DNA of 64,000 bases, taken from contig CM034533.1 in NCBI GenBank assembly GCA_020002185.1, positions 42,784,880-42,848,879 of the forward strand, read 5' to 3'. This stretch comes from Paraescarpia echinospica. Taxonomy: Eukaryota > Annelida > Polychaeta > Sabellida > Siboglinidae. Positions within the stretch are counted from its first letter, which is position 1, and each line of letters opens with the position of its first letter. The notes beneath the pieces were generated by a model, which saw only the letters and a program-made list of their open reading frames with translations, ran no database searches and had not been told where the DNA came from. A program made the position numbers and the translations under genes. Shown here in pieces: positions 23,236 through 32,305 of the stretch.

Positions 23236-24118
23236 CATCGGTGCGAGAGAGAGGGAGAGAGGAGGTTAGAGAGAGAGAGGGGGGTGAGAGAGGGGGTAGA
23301 GAGGGAGAATGAGAGAAAGAGAGAGTGGGAGAGAGAGAGGGGGGGAGAGATAGGGGGTAGAGAGTGAGAATGACAGAAAGAGAGAGGGAGTGAGAGAGAG
23401 AGGGAGGGAGGGAGGGAGGGAGGGAGGGAGGGAGGGAGAGAGGGAGGGAGGGATTGATGGAAGGAGAACGAGAGAGAGAGAGAGGGAGGGAGATTAAGAG
23501 CGGAGTAGGGAGAAAGGGATTGAGAGAGAGACAAAGAGAGAGGGAGGGAGGGAAGGATGGAAGTGGAGGGAGGGGGAGGTGAGAGAGAGTGAGAGAAAGA
23601 TAGAGAGGGGGGAGAGAGGGAGAATGACAGAAAGAGAGAGGGAGGGAGGGAGGGAGAGAGGCAGGGAGGGATGGAGAGAGGGGTGAGAGAGAGGGAGGAA
23701 GGGATGAAAGGAGAACGAGAGAGAGAGAGGGAGATTGAGAGGGGGTAGGGAAAGAGGAATTGAGAGAGAGACAAAGAGAGAGGGAGGGAGGGATGGAAGG
23801 GGAGGGAGGGAGAGAGACAGAGAGAGAGGGGAGGTGAGAGACAGAGAGAGAGAGAGAGAGTGAGAGAAAGAGACAGAGAGGGGGGAGAGATAGGGGGTAG
23901 AGAGGGAGAATGAGAGAAAGAGAGAGGGAGGGAGGGAGGGAGAGAGGGAGGGAGAGAGGGAGGGAGGGATGGAAGGAGAACGAGAGAGGGAGAGGGAGAT
24001 TGAGACGGGGTAGGGAGAGAGGGATTGAGAGAGAGACACAGAGAGAGGGAGGGGGGAGTGAGAGAGAGAGGGAGGGAGGGAGGGAGTGAAGGAGGGAGAA
24101 CGAGAGAGAAAAAAATAG
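23236..24118 (+). repeat. Polypurine (GAGAGAGGGAGGGA)n tract in AP3D1 intron
   Basis: About 880 bp of almost uninterrupted A/G on the + strand, built from GAGAGAGGGAGGGAGGGA blocks with higher-order near-repeats. The opposite strand gives long Ser/Pro/Leu pseudo-ORFs. The tract ends about 35 bp before the acceptor of AP3D1 exon b, so the sense transcript carries a very long purine run just upstream of a 3' splice site. Confidence 0.97.
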
Positions 24119-24152
24119 AGAGATCACTATATTCATCTCTGTTGTCTCCCAG

Positions 24153-24299
24153 CATGAGAGGAAGAGCAAGAAGGGTCACCACCACCACTCCAAAAATTAC
24201 AGTCCCAGTCTCCTCATCGCCACGGCCAATGGTACTGACCAGCCAATGACTCTTGATGACATGCCAGTGACCTCTGACATGAATGACGTTGCCGAAAAG
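24153..24299 (+). CDS. AP3D1: AP3D1 exon b: hinge, His/Lys-rich
   Basis: Between a good pyrimidine-tract acceptor (TCTGTTGTCTCCCAG) and a GTAATC donor lies an open 147-nt exon of phase 0/0. It reads HERKSKKGHHHHSKNYSPSL then LIATANGTDQPMTLDDMPVT and SDMNDVAEK. The KKG plus basic run followed by an acidic MP-containing block resembles the AP-3 delta hinge (BLVR region), where human has KEKKGKRRHS and later TEEMPE. Order and phase fit exon a. The match is weaker than for exon a. Confidence 0.6.
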
Positions 24300-24519
24300 G
24301 TAATCTTGAAAGTACTACAAACTACTCCATTTGATTTTTGTTGCTTACTGACATTTGACATTGTTCCAAACTTCCAGTCCCCTTTATGAGCACCCGTGCC
24401 TGCTGTTTTTCTCTTCAGTGCTATATTTTGGATTATGCTTTGATGAATTAGATAGACAATTTTTATCAGGTCACGCCTGGTCTTTTTTTACCATATTCTA
24501 CACTATTTTCAAAAGTGAA

Positions 24520-24612
24520 CCTCCCATAAGTCACATAAGTGTGAGAAAATGTTTTAATGAAGTTGTAAGACGTTTAAGCTGAAAGGCCGCTGTATAAATG
24601 CTCAGATTATTA
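24520..24612 (+). repeat. L2/SINE-like 3' tail
   Basis: GTTTAAGCTGAAAGGCCGCT followed by GTATAAATGCTCAGATTATT resembles the tail at 48165-48210 (GTTTAGGCTGAAAAGTGTGC then TATA repeat). Such GCTGAAA...TATAAAT tails are typical of L2 LINEs and SINEs that borrow them. The body upstream (24350-24520) is not recognised. Confidence 0.45.
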
Positions 24613-24639
24613 TTAATATTATGTTCATATTAAAATGTA

Positions 24640-25010
24640 CCAATCAAAGATGGAAAGAAGTATGTTAAACATCACATATCGGGAGAGAAAAACAAACATC
24701 TGGGTAAGACAGAAGACAAAGGTCATAGACGAGATAAAACAAATCATAAGACAGAAGTGGACCTGGACAGGGCACAATAGCAGACTACGATATAACCGAT
24801 GGACAACGCATATCACAACCTGGGGACCTTACGAAGGGAAACGATCTAGAGGAAGACCAGCGAAGCGATGGAGAGACGAACTAGACGAGTACTGGAAGGG
24901 CACTATCTGGCAGAGGATAGCGAAATACAGGCAGATTTGGAAACAACATGCTGAGGCCTTCGCCCAACCACGGGACACTCCGGCTGAACAATGATGATGA
25001 TGATGAAGAG
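24640..25010 (+). mobile_element. RTE-like LINE 3' end
   Basis: The 24635-24994 frame encodes the C-terminal tail of a LINE pol: ERSMLNITYRERKTNIWVRQ, VIDEIKQIIRQKWTWTGHNS, RWTTHITTWGPYEGKRSRGR and PAKRWRDELDEYW. The R-x-W-x-GH, RW and GRP-x-RW-x-D pattern is the conserved tail of RTE-type and related endonuclease-RT elements. It ends in TGATGATGATGATGAAGAG, a short-repeat tail, 15 bp before AP3D1 exon c. The copy is strongly 5' truncated. Confidence 0.75.
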
Positions 25011-25025
25011 ATGTTGTTTTCATAG

Positions 25026-25174
25026 ACGGATGACATGAACTTCTGGCTGTCAGTGTCCACCCAAGATGTCCACTCAGCTTTCTCCGCAGCCGGTGAACTC
25101 TCACCCCCTGCCCTCGCGACCCCCACTGCCCCCGCGCTCCCGAGAAACACGTTGGCGTTGACGAAGAAGAAGAG
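25026..25174 (+). CDS. AP3D1: Probable AP3D1 exon c: hinge
   Basis: The acceptor TTGTTTTCATAG and donor GTCAGT bound an open 149-nt exon entering in phase 0 and leaving in phase 2. It reads TDDMNFWLSVSTQDVHSAFS then AAGELSPPALATPTAPALPR and NTLALTKKKR. I do not recognise a vertebrate counterpart, which is expected since the delta hinge is poorly conserved; a Pro/Ala stretch leading into a basic run is typical of it. Support comes from splice signals, frame, position and loss of AT-richness. It lies 15 bp after an RTE LINE tail. Confidence 0.5.
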
Positions 25175-25225
25175 GTCAGTGGGATTGAGTCGTCTCTATC
25201 AGCGTCATTTTAGTTGTTGTTTTGT

Positions 25226-25345
25226 TTAACCCTTTAGACCCCATGGCAATTAATTGTTTAACCCTTTAGACCCCATTACATTTAATCGTTTAACCCTTTA
25301 GACCCCTTGACATTTCATTGTTTAACCCATTAGACTCCATGACGT
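25226..25345 (+). repeat. Intronic minisatellite, ~35-bp unit
   Basis: Four imperfect units of TGTTTAACCCTTTAGACCCC followed by ATGRCATTTAAT-like text, starting 50 bp after the exon c donor. No exon or donor sequence is included in the unit, unlike the arrays at 29.3 kb and 46.8 kb. Confidence 0.85.
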
Positions 25346-25636
25346 TTAAAGAAATATACTTTGATTCCCTATGTCACTCATACACATTCAGCAAATAATG
25401 TTTTCAAATGGAGCTAATTCAACATAATAGACTAAGTTTTAAAATGACATGTAGCATGCAATTATCCACTAGATGACACCACATATATGAGGCGTTAAAA
25501 TCGATTTCAAGTCAGAATGGTGTTGCCTTAAAATGACAAGACGTTGAAATGTTAAAAAATACTTTTGACACCTTCACAGGATGGTTATTAACTGCCCATT
25601 TACTGCCCTCATTATTTGCTGCCTTTGAGGCGGAAA

Positions 25637-25762
25637 TGAAAGAAGGAGAAACGAGAGAAGAAGGAGAAGAGGTCGAAGAAGAAGAGTGACTACATAGAGG
25701 CTGAGGGTATCACCATGCCCACTTAGGAACCCGCAACCCCCGCCACATACAAACTGCTGGTC
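25637..25762 (+). pseudogene. AP3D1: Candidate AP3D1 lysine-rich hinge exon with in-frame TAG
   Basis: One frame reads KKEKREKKEKRSKKKSDYIE then AEGITMPT, a TAG at 25724-25726, and EPATPATYKLL before a GTCAGT donor. The K/E-rich run matches the lysine-rich tract that precedes the ear in human AP3D1, and the phase-0 end would join exon e. The acceptor is unclear and the incoming phase does not fit exon c cleanly. The TAG could be read as mutated CAG. It may alternatively be intronic purine-rich sequence. Confidence 0.4.
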
Positions 25763-25775
25763 AGTTTCTATAGAT

Positions 25776-26600
25776 AAGTTATTATTTATCTATATTATAA
25801 AACAGTTCGTCCTCTGTTTGTTTGTGCCCCCACATCTCCGTCAGTTTTGCATGTATCAGGCTGAAATTGTGCAAGTGATCTACCGGGCCAATTGAGATGG
25901 TTCGTAGATTTAGACATTTTCTAAATTCGTCCGGGGGTGTGGTGAACTTGGGTGGCATTTAATGTTTTTCTATACCATCATAAAGATAATTAAGGCCATC
26001 TACAAATATGTCGGTGGATGTATGCATAAATTTTGAATAGTTTTTAGTCCTTTGGGTCGAAGGTCCAACAGACTGATGTCATCACTCCGCCGTCTGCCGT
26101 GCACCATCACCCGCCATATCTCAGAAACCGTTCAACAGCTTTTTCTTTAATTTTGCATAGACGTATCTTAGGGTACTGCCACTATACACAAGAAATCTGT
26201 AATTGATTGAATCATTCTAAGGGCCCCCAGAGCCCCCGAAACTGATAAATTTCACATTTTGCCTATTTTATTAAAAACTCTTCAGCAACTTTTTCTCTAA
26301 TTTTGCATAGACGTATCTTAGTGTACTGCCAATAAACACAAGAAATCTGTATTTGATTTAATCATTCTAAGGCCCCCCCAGAGCCCCTGAAACTGGTAAT
26401 TTTTTACATTTTGACTATTTTTTCAAAAACTCTTCAGCAACATTTTCTCTAATTTTGTATAGACATATCTTAGTGTACTGCCATTAAACACAAGAAATCT
26501 GTATTTGATTTAATCATTCTAAGGGCACCTGAGGGCCCCCCAAAATGTTATATTTTCATACTGTTTGCCTGCTGCTGTAAGCCTCCTTCACTGATCTTTA
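25776..26600 (+). repeat. Helitron-like non-autonomous element with three 152-bp internal repeats
   Basis: Starts CTATATTATAAAACAGTTCG, then a TTTGTTTG-rich stretch and ACATCTCCGTCAGTTTTGCA, a start shared with 27655 onward. The interior has three imperfect tandem units of about 152 bp beginning near 26131, 26285 and 26438 (AATTTTGCATAGACGTATCT through CAAGAAATCTGT to GGGCCCCCAGAGCCC). No Rep/helicase coding. The right end is not defined. Assignment rests on the start and on the end type seen in the 27.7-kb copy. Confidence 0.4.
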
Positions 26601-27374
26601 TTTATAACTGGATAGTAGACTTTGCCCTATCTCTGATCACTGGGACAGCTGACTGGAGAGATTAAGCTATAACCCTGTTTAGTGGATTTGCCTAAGCTCA
26701 CTGCCTGCCATTGTCCCAGTCTCAAACAGAATACCTCCATGTGGGCTGTAACTATAATGTGTAATGGGAATCCCTACTGCACTGGCAGAACCTTAGACAC
26801 TTTAAAACAGCAATAGACAATGCAATATAAAGATATGATCTAGGATTAAAACAAAATAACTTATGTATAAAATAAGATATAAAATAAAATAACTTAGGTA
26901 TACACGAAGAGGTTAAAGCATATTTAGCCAAAATTACAAGGAATATTGTTCATATGTTTTATATACATGTTGCAGCTATTACTTCACTCCAATTCAATCA
27001 GTATTATGTCATTAATTGCTACTATTTTAAGTCAAAATGCATGCTATGTATATGTACCTTGTGAACAAATAAAGTTTTATCATAGTTCGTCTCTTTCTTC
27101 ATTCCATTCTGGGGGAGGGTGGTAGGCAAAATGAAAACAGAAAATGCATGCACATTTTCTTAAACAACCTTTAACTGTGCTACATGCGAGATTGCAGCTC
27201 ACAACTCTCCTGCAAGGTTTCTACAACCACTGGAAATCGGCCTAAATAGCAGTGTATCAGGATAAAATTCTACAGTATTTTTAATAACACATTAACTAAT
27301 ATATACAATCTTTACGAAATGGTCTACTCGAGTAGTTTATTTCCAGGTGTATCTTCACTGGCATGCAGATAGTC
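26601..27374. other. AP3D1 intron segment without recognised features
   Basis: AT-rich intronic DNA. No ORF, splice-bounded exon or tandem repeat was recognised. An AATAAA at about 27068 has no gene context. Confidence 0.5.
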
Positions 27375-27450
27375 TCCACTAAACATGTCAACATTTTACT
27401 TCCATCATAACCCTTAATCATCTGTAACTATGATTCACCAAAAAACATCT
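27375..27450 (-). repeat. Dispersed repeat, inverted copy of 14185-14262
   Basis: CATGTCAACATTTTACTTCC, ATCATAACCCTTAATCATCT and GTAACTATGATTCACCAAAA are the reverse complement of the 14.2-kb segment with a few substitutions. No terminal repeats were identified, so its class is open. Confidence 0.7.
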
Positions 27451-27654
27451 TGGCCCATTTTTAAGTTATTGACGTTTGAAAATCCTCAGCGCTTAACATC
27501 CACCAGGTCTACCTGTCGTTGGTCATGTCTGCATGGTTACAAGTAGTGCCCTCTTTCCCATTTCATATATTTCCTACAGATGGAGCTATGTGTCATTTTG
27601 TCATTTAGCATTGAAATTATCACCCGTCAAAAGTTATATTGGATAACTAGAAAT

Positions 27655-27953
27655 ACGACATATCTATATTATATAGTTCATTCTCTGTTTTTGGTTGTGA
27701 ACCCACATCTCCATTAGTTTTGCATGTACTGGGCTGAAATTTCAACCCAGCATCCGCTGTTGCTGGTTACGTCAGTTATACGGGTGAGCGAATGAGATTG
27801 AGATTTCTGGTAGAAGGTTGTCCTAACAACTTGACTAATGACCAGTTACCATTTATTAATGCGGGTAGACTGGAAACATTTGGGATGGGTTTGGGGTGTC
27901 TGGTACATATGACTGCCTTTTTTCCCGGGCATTGCTGGGTAACTCAGCTAGTT
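27655..27953 (+). repeat. Short Helitron-like element (~300 bp)
   Basis: Begins TATCTATATTATATAGTTCA and shares ACATCTCCATTAGTTTTGCA with 25776 onward. It ends CCCGGGCATTGCTGGGTAAC TCAGCTAGTT, the CCGGG...GGGTAnnTCAGCTAGT ending common in non-autonomous Helitron-like (Helentron-type) elements of invertebrates. The 60-codon open frame inside is fortuitous. Confidence 0.5.
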
Positions 27954-28250
27954 AATAATAATAATAAAATATAACTCCAAACTCTGACAATCATCTAGGC
28001 ATAAGGTTTGGTCAATCTCAAAATCGATGAGCCATATTAAAGTTGTTTCTAAGCCTGATATGTAAGGTTATAAAGGTAATTTTTTAGTGACGGGGGGAAT
28101 TGTGTAATATTTTCAACTGATCTGACACTAAGAGGGAGCATATTTGAAAGAGTTGGTGCAGCAACAGAAAAATCCCAATGATAGTATTGACGCTAAGAAC
28201 AAAAAGTAAATCGTTACTAGATGATTGGAGTGTTTTTGCATGGCAGACAT
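27954..28250 (-). mobile_element. L2-like LINE F3, 3' fragment on - strand
   Basis: The reverse complement matches the end of F2: GCACCAACTCTTTnnAATATGCT, CTTAGTGTCAGATCAGTTGA and AAATATTAC, followed by a TTATTATTATTATT tail at 27954-27968. It abuts the 3' end of the Helitron-like element, apparently inserted right after its CTAGTT end. Only the last 300 bp are present. Confidence 0.8.
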
Positions 28251-28737
28251 TATTCATGTGTGTTTTGTTTATGCCATTCAACAAACTACTGAATGATTAT
28301 CAATCCGAATTATTTATACATATATATATTTTTGTTACATCAGTTGACTGGGAGTAGACACACAGTGGAGCATTGTTAATCTGGATACTTTAGTTCCCTG
28401 TATATATGTGCAGATTAAGAAGTTTTCTGAATAAACAAACCATGCACATCATGGGGATATATCAGCATTTGGAAATTATGTTCCCATGAAATTATATCCG
28501 AAATCCAAGGTTTCTGGGATATCAGGGTCCGGGTTAATTATGTTCAGCTGCACAGCTTTTGTAATATTGAAGAGAGTATTAAATTATATTCCAATCAGTA
28601 ATTATTTATAACAAATTAAAAAACAAATATCACTCCTTCACAATGTTATTATTAGTTTGAATTTTGTGTATGTTTTGTGCCCAATTTTAACAATTTGAAT
28701 GATCTAATGAATTGTTTGATGTTCCGTTTTGTTTCAG

Positions 28738-28785
28738 CCAATGTCCAGCTACAAATTGTTGGCTGAGGATGCGTCTCTTAAAATG
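28738..28785 (+). CDS. AP3D1: AP3D1 exon e: start of the ear domain
   Basis: A 48-nt exon with acceptor TTTTGTTTCAG, donor GTTAGT and phase 0/0, reading PMSSYKLLAEDASLKM. Human AP3D1 has PESSYSLLAENSYVKM at the start of the appendage (ear), a very close match. Joined to exon f the frame continues without a break (KM-TYETRV against human KM-TCDIRG). Confidence 0.92.
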
Positions 28786-29176
28786 GTTAGTGTCGACACC
28801 AAAGCCTTTAAGGCCAAATTGGATAGATATTGGAATGCCAACGAAAACAACAGATATGGAATAAATCAAGCCCAGCTTGTAAATATCCATTAAACCTTGG
28901 GTGTAAGATACAAAATACACATTTCTAATTAACTAATGCATGGATTTAACACTGGATACCATCAGGTAATACTAATTGTTCTTGCTTGACCAATTGGGCA
29001 GTGTATCAAGTTTATATGAAAGTAGGCCACACATCAAATAATAATAAATTTGCATATGGTATGTTGGTAACTAAATATTTCTGAAATTTTTGTGGAAAGT
29101 GCCATGAAAATGTCTATAAAATATTTCTCTTTTCATACTCAAGTAACGTTACTTGGATCACCATTGATTGTTTCAG

Positions 29177-29317
29177 ACTTACGAGACACGAGTGTGTCTG
29201 GAGCAGAGCTACCAGGTCGTCGTCTCTATCATCTTCTCGAATCTCAACTTGAATCACCTCAAAGACCTCAACTTCAATGTCCTCGACTCACTCAACTCTA
29301 AGCTCGTCTGCAGCAGC
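29177..29317 (+). CDS. AP3D1: AP3D1 exon f: ear beta-sandwich
   Basis: A 141-nt exon with acceptor GATTGTTTCAG, donor GTGAGT and phase 0/0, reading TYETRVCLEQSYQVVVSIIF then SNLNLNHLKDLNFNVLDSLN and SKLVCSS. Human AP3D1 has TVAIVLENRSSSILKGMELS and VLDSLNARM here. The last 29 nt of the exon together with the donor and about 29 nt of intron form the unit of the 58-bp minisatellite that starts here. Confidence 0.93.
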
Positions 29318-29693
29318 GTGAGTAGAGTCTTAGACCACTTTATACCGACTCAACTCTAAGCTCCTCCGCATCAAAGTGAGTAGAGTCTTAGACCACTTTA
29401 TACTCACTCAACTCTAAGCTCCTCCGCATCAACGTGAGTAGAGTCTTAGACAACTTTATACTCATTTAACTCTAAACCTGTCCGCAGCAGCATGAGTAGA
29501 GTCTCAGACCACTTTATACTCACTCAACTCTAAGCTCAACTGCAGCTGCGTAAGTAGAGTCTTAGACCACTTTACATACTCAACTCTAAGCTCGTCTGCA
29601 CTGCAGCAGTGTGAGTAGAGTCTTAGACCACTTTATACTCACTCAACTCTAAGCTCGTCTTCAGCAGCATAAGTAGAGTCTTAGACCACTTTT
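29289..29693 (+). repeat. 58-bp minisatellite seeded on the exon f 3' end and donor site
   Basis: About seven units of CACTCAACTCTAAGCTCGTC TGCAGCAGC followed by GTGAGTAGAGTCTTAGACCA CTTTATACT. Unit 1 is the real exon end plus donor; later units repeat both. The donor position reads GTGAGT, GTGAGT, GTGAGT, ATGAGT, GTAAGT, GTGAGT and ATAAGT through the array. The array is cut at 29693 by CR1 copy 3 and continues at 44185-44342. As 58 is not a multiple of three, use of a later donor shifts the frame. Confidence 0.95.
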
Positions 29694-29714
29694 TAACAAG
29701 AGATTTAACAAGAT

Positions 29715-29744
29715 TGCCATCCAGAGAATTAACTCTAGATGGCA
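29715..29744 (-). other. Conserved 3'-terminal hairpin of the CR1 family
   Basis: TGCCATC-AGAG and CTCT-GATGGCA form a stem around AATTAA just before the AATCTTGTTA tail. It recurs at 3656-3685, 9728-9757, 36088-36116 and, on the other strand, 46400-46429. In the last copy both arms change together (GCCACC with GGTGGC), so the pairing is kept. LINE 3' hairpins of this kind are the usual recognition site for the element's own reverse transcriptase. Confidence 0.7.
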
Positions 29745-29791
29745 GGTGGACAAGGAAGCCCTTTGGCTTATCGAGAGTCCAACCCTTTTAT

Positions 29792-32305
29792 CTACATATA
29801 TCCAGCCCTTCTGAGGTATGTGTCGATTTTATTTTTAAACATATTCACACTACTAGCACCCACACAATCATCAGATAATCTGTTCCATTCATTCACAGTC
29901 CTTTGTGAAAATGAGAACTTTCTCACGTCTAATCTACACTGCTCCTTTACTAATGTAACTTCATGTCCTCTAGTCTTTCTATCTTTCTTAACTGAAAAAA
30001 ACATATTTCTATCAATATTTTCATAACCATTCAATATTTTAAACACTTCTATCTGATCTCCTCTCAGTCTCCTGGTCTCTAGTGTTGTTAAACCACATTC
30101 TTTTAGGCGTTTTTCATAACTAAGATCCCTCAGTTTTGGTATCATTTTAGTCGCTCTCCTCTGTACTCTTTCTAGCATATCTATGTCCTTCTTGCGGTAT
30201 GGCCTCCACGCTTGTATACAATATTCTAAATGAGGCCTAACTATTGTTTTGTACAGCGGTATTATTAGTTCTTTTTCTTTATATGCTATATTTCGCCTAA
30301 TCAATCCAAGGATTTGATTTCCCTTTGAAGCTGCAATTCCACACTGCTCTGAAACCTTCATGTCAGCAGTAATTGTCAGCCCTAAGTCTTTTTCTTTTAC
30401 AGTAGTACTTAGTACAGTTCCCCCCATTGTATATTCTACATATTCGTTCCCATGTCCTGTGTGAAGGCATTTACATTTCCCAAAATTGAACATTTGCCAC
30501 TTTTCAGACCATTTGATCAACCTGTCAAGATCATCTTGTAAATGCTGTCTATCCCCATCACTTTTAATCTTTCTAAATACTTTTGTATCATCTGCAAATT
30601 TCAACACCTTGTTAGCTATATCATCGTCCAAATCGTTTATATATATTAAGAATAATATAGGTCCCAGTACTGATCCCTGTGGAACCCCACTCAAAACGGA
30701 TTTCCAGTTTGAAGCCTCCCCATCAACAACTACCCGTTGTCTTCTGTCAATCAGCCAGTTAATTATACCATTTCCTATGCCATGGGCTTTTAGTTTAAGC
30801 AGTAATCTCTGATGTGGCACTTTGTCGAAAGCTTTTTGAAAATCTAAGTAGATGATATCTACTGGTGATCCATCATCTACCCACTTAGTGATATCTTCCA
30901 AAAAACATAACATATTTGTTAAGCATGACCTCGCTTTTAGAAACCCATGTTGAGATGGGTTTATCAAGTTATGTTTAACAACTAGTGTCTTCTCTGGTAA
31001 ACACTGAACTAAAATACTCATTTAGGTCTTCTGCCATTAAGAATCCTTCTGATATTATATTTCCAGCACTATCTTCTAGAGGACCGACCTTATCCTGAAC
31101 TTTCTGTTTGCTTCGAACATACGCATAACAAATCTTGCTGTCATGTTTTATATTACAAGCTAATTTATGTTCATAGCTTCTCTTTGAATTTCTAATTTCA
31201 GCTGTTGCTTGGTTTAGTGCTTCTTTATAAATGTTGTAGTCTTCGTCATTTCCAGTACGTCTATATGACTTCCACATCATTTGTTTATACTTAATTTTTC
31301 TAATGGCTTCTTTCGATAAGTATTTCTTTCTGGTCCGTTTCCCTTGTTTTTTGAAGGGAACAAATTTATCTACGATGCACTCTATTTCATTCTTTAAGAT
31401 ATTCCAGCATTCTGTTGCTGTCTTATTCTTCAGTGTATTATTCCAGTCGATCTTTGCTAAATATTTCCTCATTTCCTTATATCTTCCTTTGTGGAAATTT
31501 CTCCTGAACTGCTTTTATTATTTCTTTCTGATTTTACTTTGATGGTAACATGTATCTGGCTGTGATCACTACTTCCCAGAGGCTCACATAATTTAACATT
31601 ATCAACTAATTCATTCTGTGAGGACAAAACTAAGTCTAACACATTCTCTCCCCTGGTTGGTTCTAGCACATGTTGAGAAAGGAAACTATCTTGTACTAAA
31701 ACTAAAAACTTGTGGTCCTCACTACCCATACTCTGTAGAGATTTCCATTTTATATGCCCATGGTTAAAATCCCCCATAATAACACAGTCCCGTTTGCTCA
31801 CTTCCCTTATAGCGTTTTGTATTTTTTCATTCTCTTCTATGCTTATGTTTGGACTTCGATAAACTAATCCAACCGTTAACGTTGAGTTTCCTGTAACTAT
31901 GTTACACCAAACAGCTTCTTCGCAATCTGCTTCTCTGTCTAATTTTATTTCATAAGCCTGGATAGATTCTTTAATATATAAAATAACTCCACCTCCCCTT
32001 CTTCCTATTCTATCTTTCCTAAACATTACATATCCTGTCAGTCCCAATTCGGCATCTGATATATCGGTGGTTGCCCATGATTCGGTTATACCTATTATGT
32101 GAGGGTCAATATCTTCTACCATAATGTTTAGTTCATTTCTTTTGTTTACTATACTCCTTGCATTTAAACAAACACATTTATACCCAGCTTCAGAACAGTT
32201 TTCCAGACTGTTCTTTGCTGAATTATTTTTGCTGCCTTTATGTATGCCTCCAGTTTCAAGCTTCTCTGCGAGTCCCCCCTGCGAATTTAGTTTAAATAGA
32301 TGCAA
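29792..32305 (-). pseudogene. CR1 ORF2 (endonuclease-RT) with internal deletion
   Basis: Three frames. 31469-32305 holds the complete endonuclease start (CVCLNARSIVNKRNELNI, GITESWATTD, GGGVILYIKE, IMGDFNHGHIKW, GSSDHSQIHV). 30975-31472 is the linker to FSSVFTRED. 29792-31021 runs from VKHNLINPSQHGFLKARSCL through [60 protein letters not shown] to KIDTYLRRAGYM. The deletion at about 30980 removes KSPGVDG and NNYRPVSL. The frame opens with TTG, not ATG, and overlaps ORF1 by 19 nt in the -1 frame. Confidence 0.9.

Noticed and set aside
23196..24188. - strand Ser/Pro/Leu ORFs of up to 330 codons
   Set aside because: Translation of the polypurine tract; no start context, domain or codon bias.
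29289..29693. Regular direct repeats as a CRISPR array
   Set aside because: Units are contiguous with no variable spacers, no cas genes are present and the genome is eukaryotic. The same applies to 35415-35800 and 46762-47409.
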